Origin: Actinomycetota bacterium
GTDB lineage: Bacteria; Actinomycetota; Acidimicrobiia; Acidimicrobiales; Ilumatobacteraceae
Direction of reading: 5' to 3'
Length of the DNA: 14,402 nt
Assembly (NCBI GenBank): GCA_005801025.1
Contig: SYDZ01000260.1
Coordinates: 1-14,402 of the forward strand
Shown: positions 14,204-14,402 of the stretch, one piece after another
Numbering within the stretch: position 1 is the first letter of the stretch
Layout of the letters: every line of letters starts with the position of its first letter
The notes under the pieces: generated by a model
Told to the model about the DNA's origin: nothing
What the model saw: only the letters and a program-made list of their open reading frames with translations
Databases searched by the model: none
Position numbers and translations under genes: made by a program

Positions 14204-14402
14204 TCAGTCTCGTTTCGGTTGTTCAGCAAAGATTGCAGAGCGCTTATTCAAGAAAGCGTCAATACCTTCTTGAGCATCCGCAGAAATAGCCGCTCCAGCC
14301 ATGACCTCAATTGCGAAATCGTAAGCTCTATCTTGGGACAAGTTCATCTGATCGTAAAATGTATTTTTACCAAGCGCCTTTGACCAAATGGAACCACGCG
14401 TC
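14204..14402 (-). CDS. Enoyl-CoA hydratase/isomerase family, C-terminal part (5' end beyond window)
   Basis: Only the last 65 residues are in the window. They read through SIWSKALGKNTFYDQMNLSQ, a helix with EVMAGAAISADAQEGIDAFL, and end FAEQPKRD. The ADAQEGIDAFLNKR segment is the usual end of crotonase-family enoyl-CoA hydratases, where the last helices pack on a neighbouring subunit. The catalytic loops lie outside the window, so the exact reaction cannot be given. The stop TGA is one base before the copZ start, so this fatty-acid-type gene and the copper genes are probably on one transcript. Confidence 0.85.
   Translation of the reverse strand, partial: TRGSIWSKALGKNTFYDQMNLSQDRAYDFAIEVMAGAAISADAQEGIDAFLNKRSAIFAEQPKRD

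Overview
The window reads as a dense, moderate-GC chromosomal segment of an actinobacterium, possibly an Acidimicrobiia-type lineage. The evidence is a GSII (GlnII) next to a GSI of actinobacterial GlnA2 type, a GlnR-like OmpR-family regulator, an actinobacterial-style Mrp with an N-terminal DUF59/MIP18 domain, and a short Lys/Ala-rich protein tail. The phylum is inferred from gene types. The class is a weaker guess. No phage, transposon, CRISPR array, tRNA or rRNA was recognised, and no gene-free stretch exceeds about 210 bases.

Layout. (1) Positions 1-1616, minus strand: glutamine-dependent NAD+ synthetase (nadE), missing only its last residues. (2) 1617-1824: a divergent intergenic region with an inverted repeat and two tandem 11-bp PHO-box-like units. 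(3) 1825-4987, plus strand: a nitrogen block of glnII, a GlnA2-like GSI and a GlnR-like regulator whose receiver domain is degenerate. (4) 9137 down to 5016, minus strand: a tightly packed run of a RidA protein with a Lys-rich tail, a 51-residue membrane protein, a group II PLP-dependent decarboxylase, an 8-oxoguanine deaminase-type amidohydrolase and a HAD hydrolase. (5) 9253-10131, plus strand: a Tat-type lipoprotein with a thioredoxin-like CX4C domain. (6) An iron-sulfur pair transcribed divergently: erpA/iscA-type (minus) and mrp/apbC-type (plus). (7) 14402 down to 11805, minus strand: the C-terminus of an enoyl-CoA hydratase, then a CopZ-like chaperone and a CopA-like Cu(+) ATPase with 1-base spacing and overlapping junctions.

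How the genes fit together. The left half is about nitrogen. The two synthetases make glutamine or a gamma-glutamyl product, NadE consumes glutamine, and the regulator probably controls assimilation. The minus-strand run includes a deaminase that would release ammonia from an oxidised purine, and a RidA protein of the kind that removes reactive enamine/imine intermediates made by PLP enzymes such as the neighbouring decarboxylase. The right half handles metals: Fe-S assembly and copper export.

Most of the window is recognisable housekeeping metabolism. I did not find a clear new defence or mobile system. The items most worth a second look are the histone-like tail on RidA, the unlisted 51-residue membrane protein inside that operon, the PHO-box-like repeats upstream of glnII, and the phosphorylation-incompetent-looking regulator beside two glutamine synthetases.
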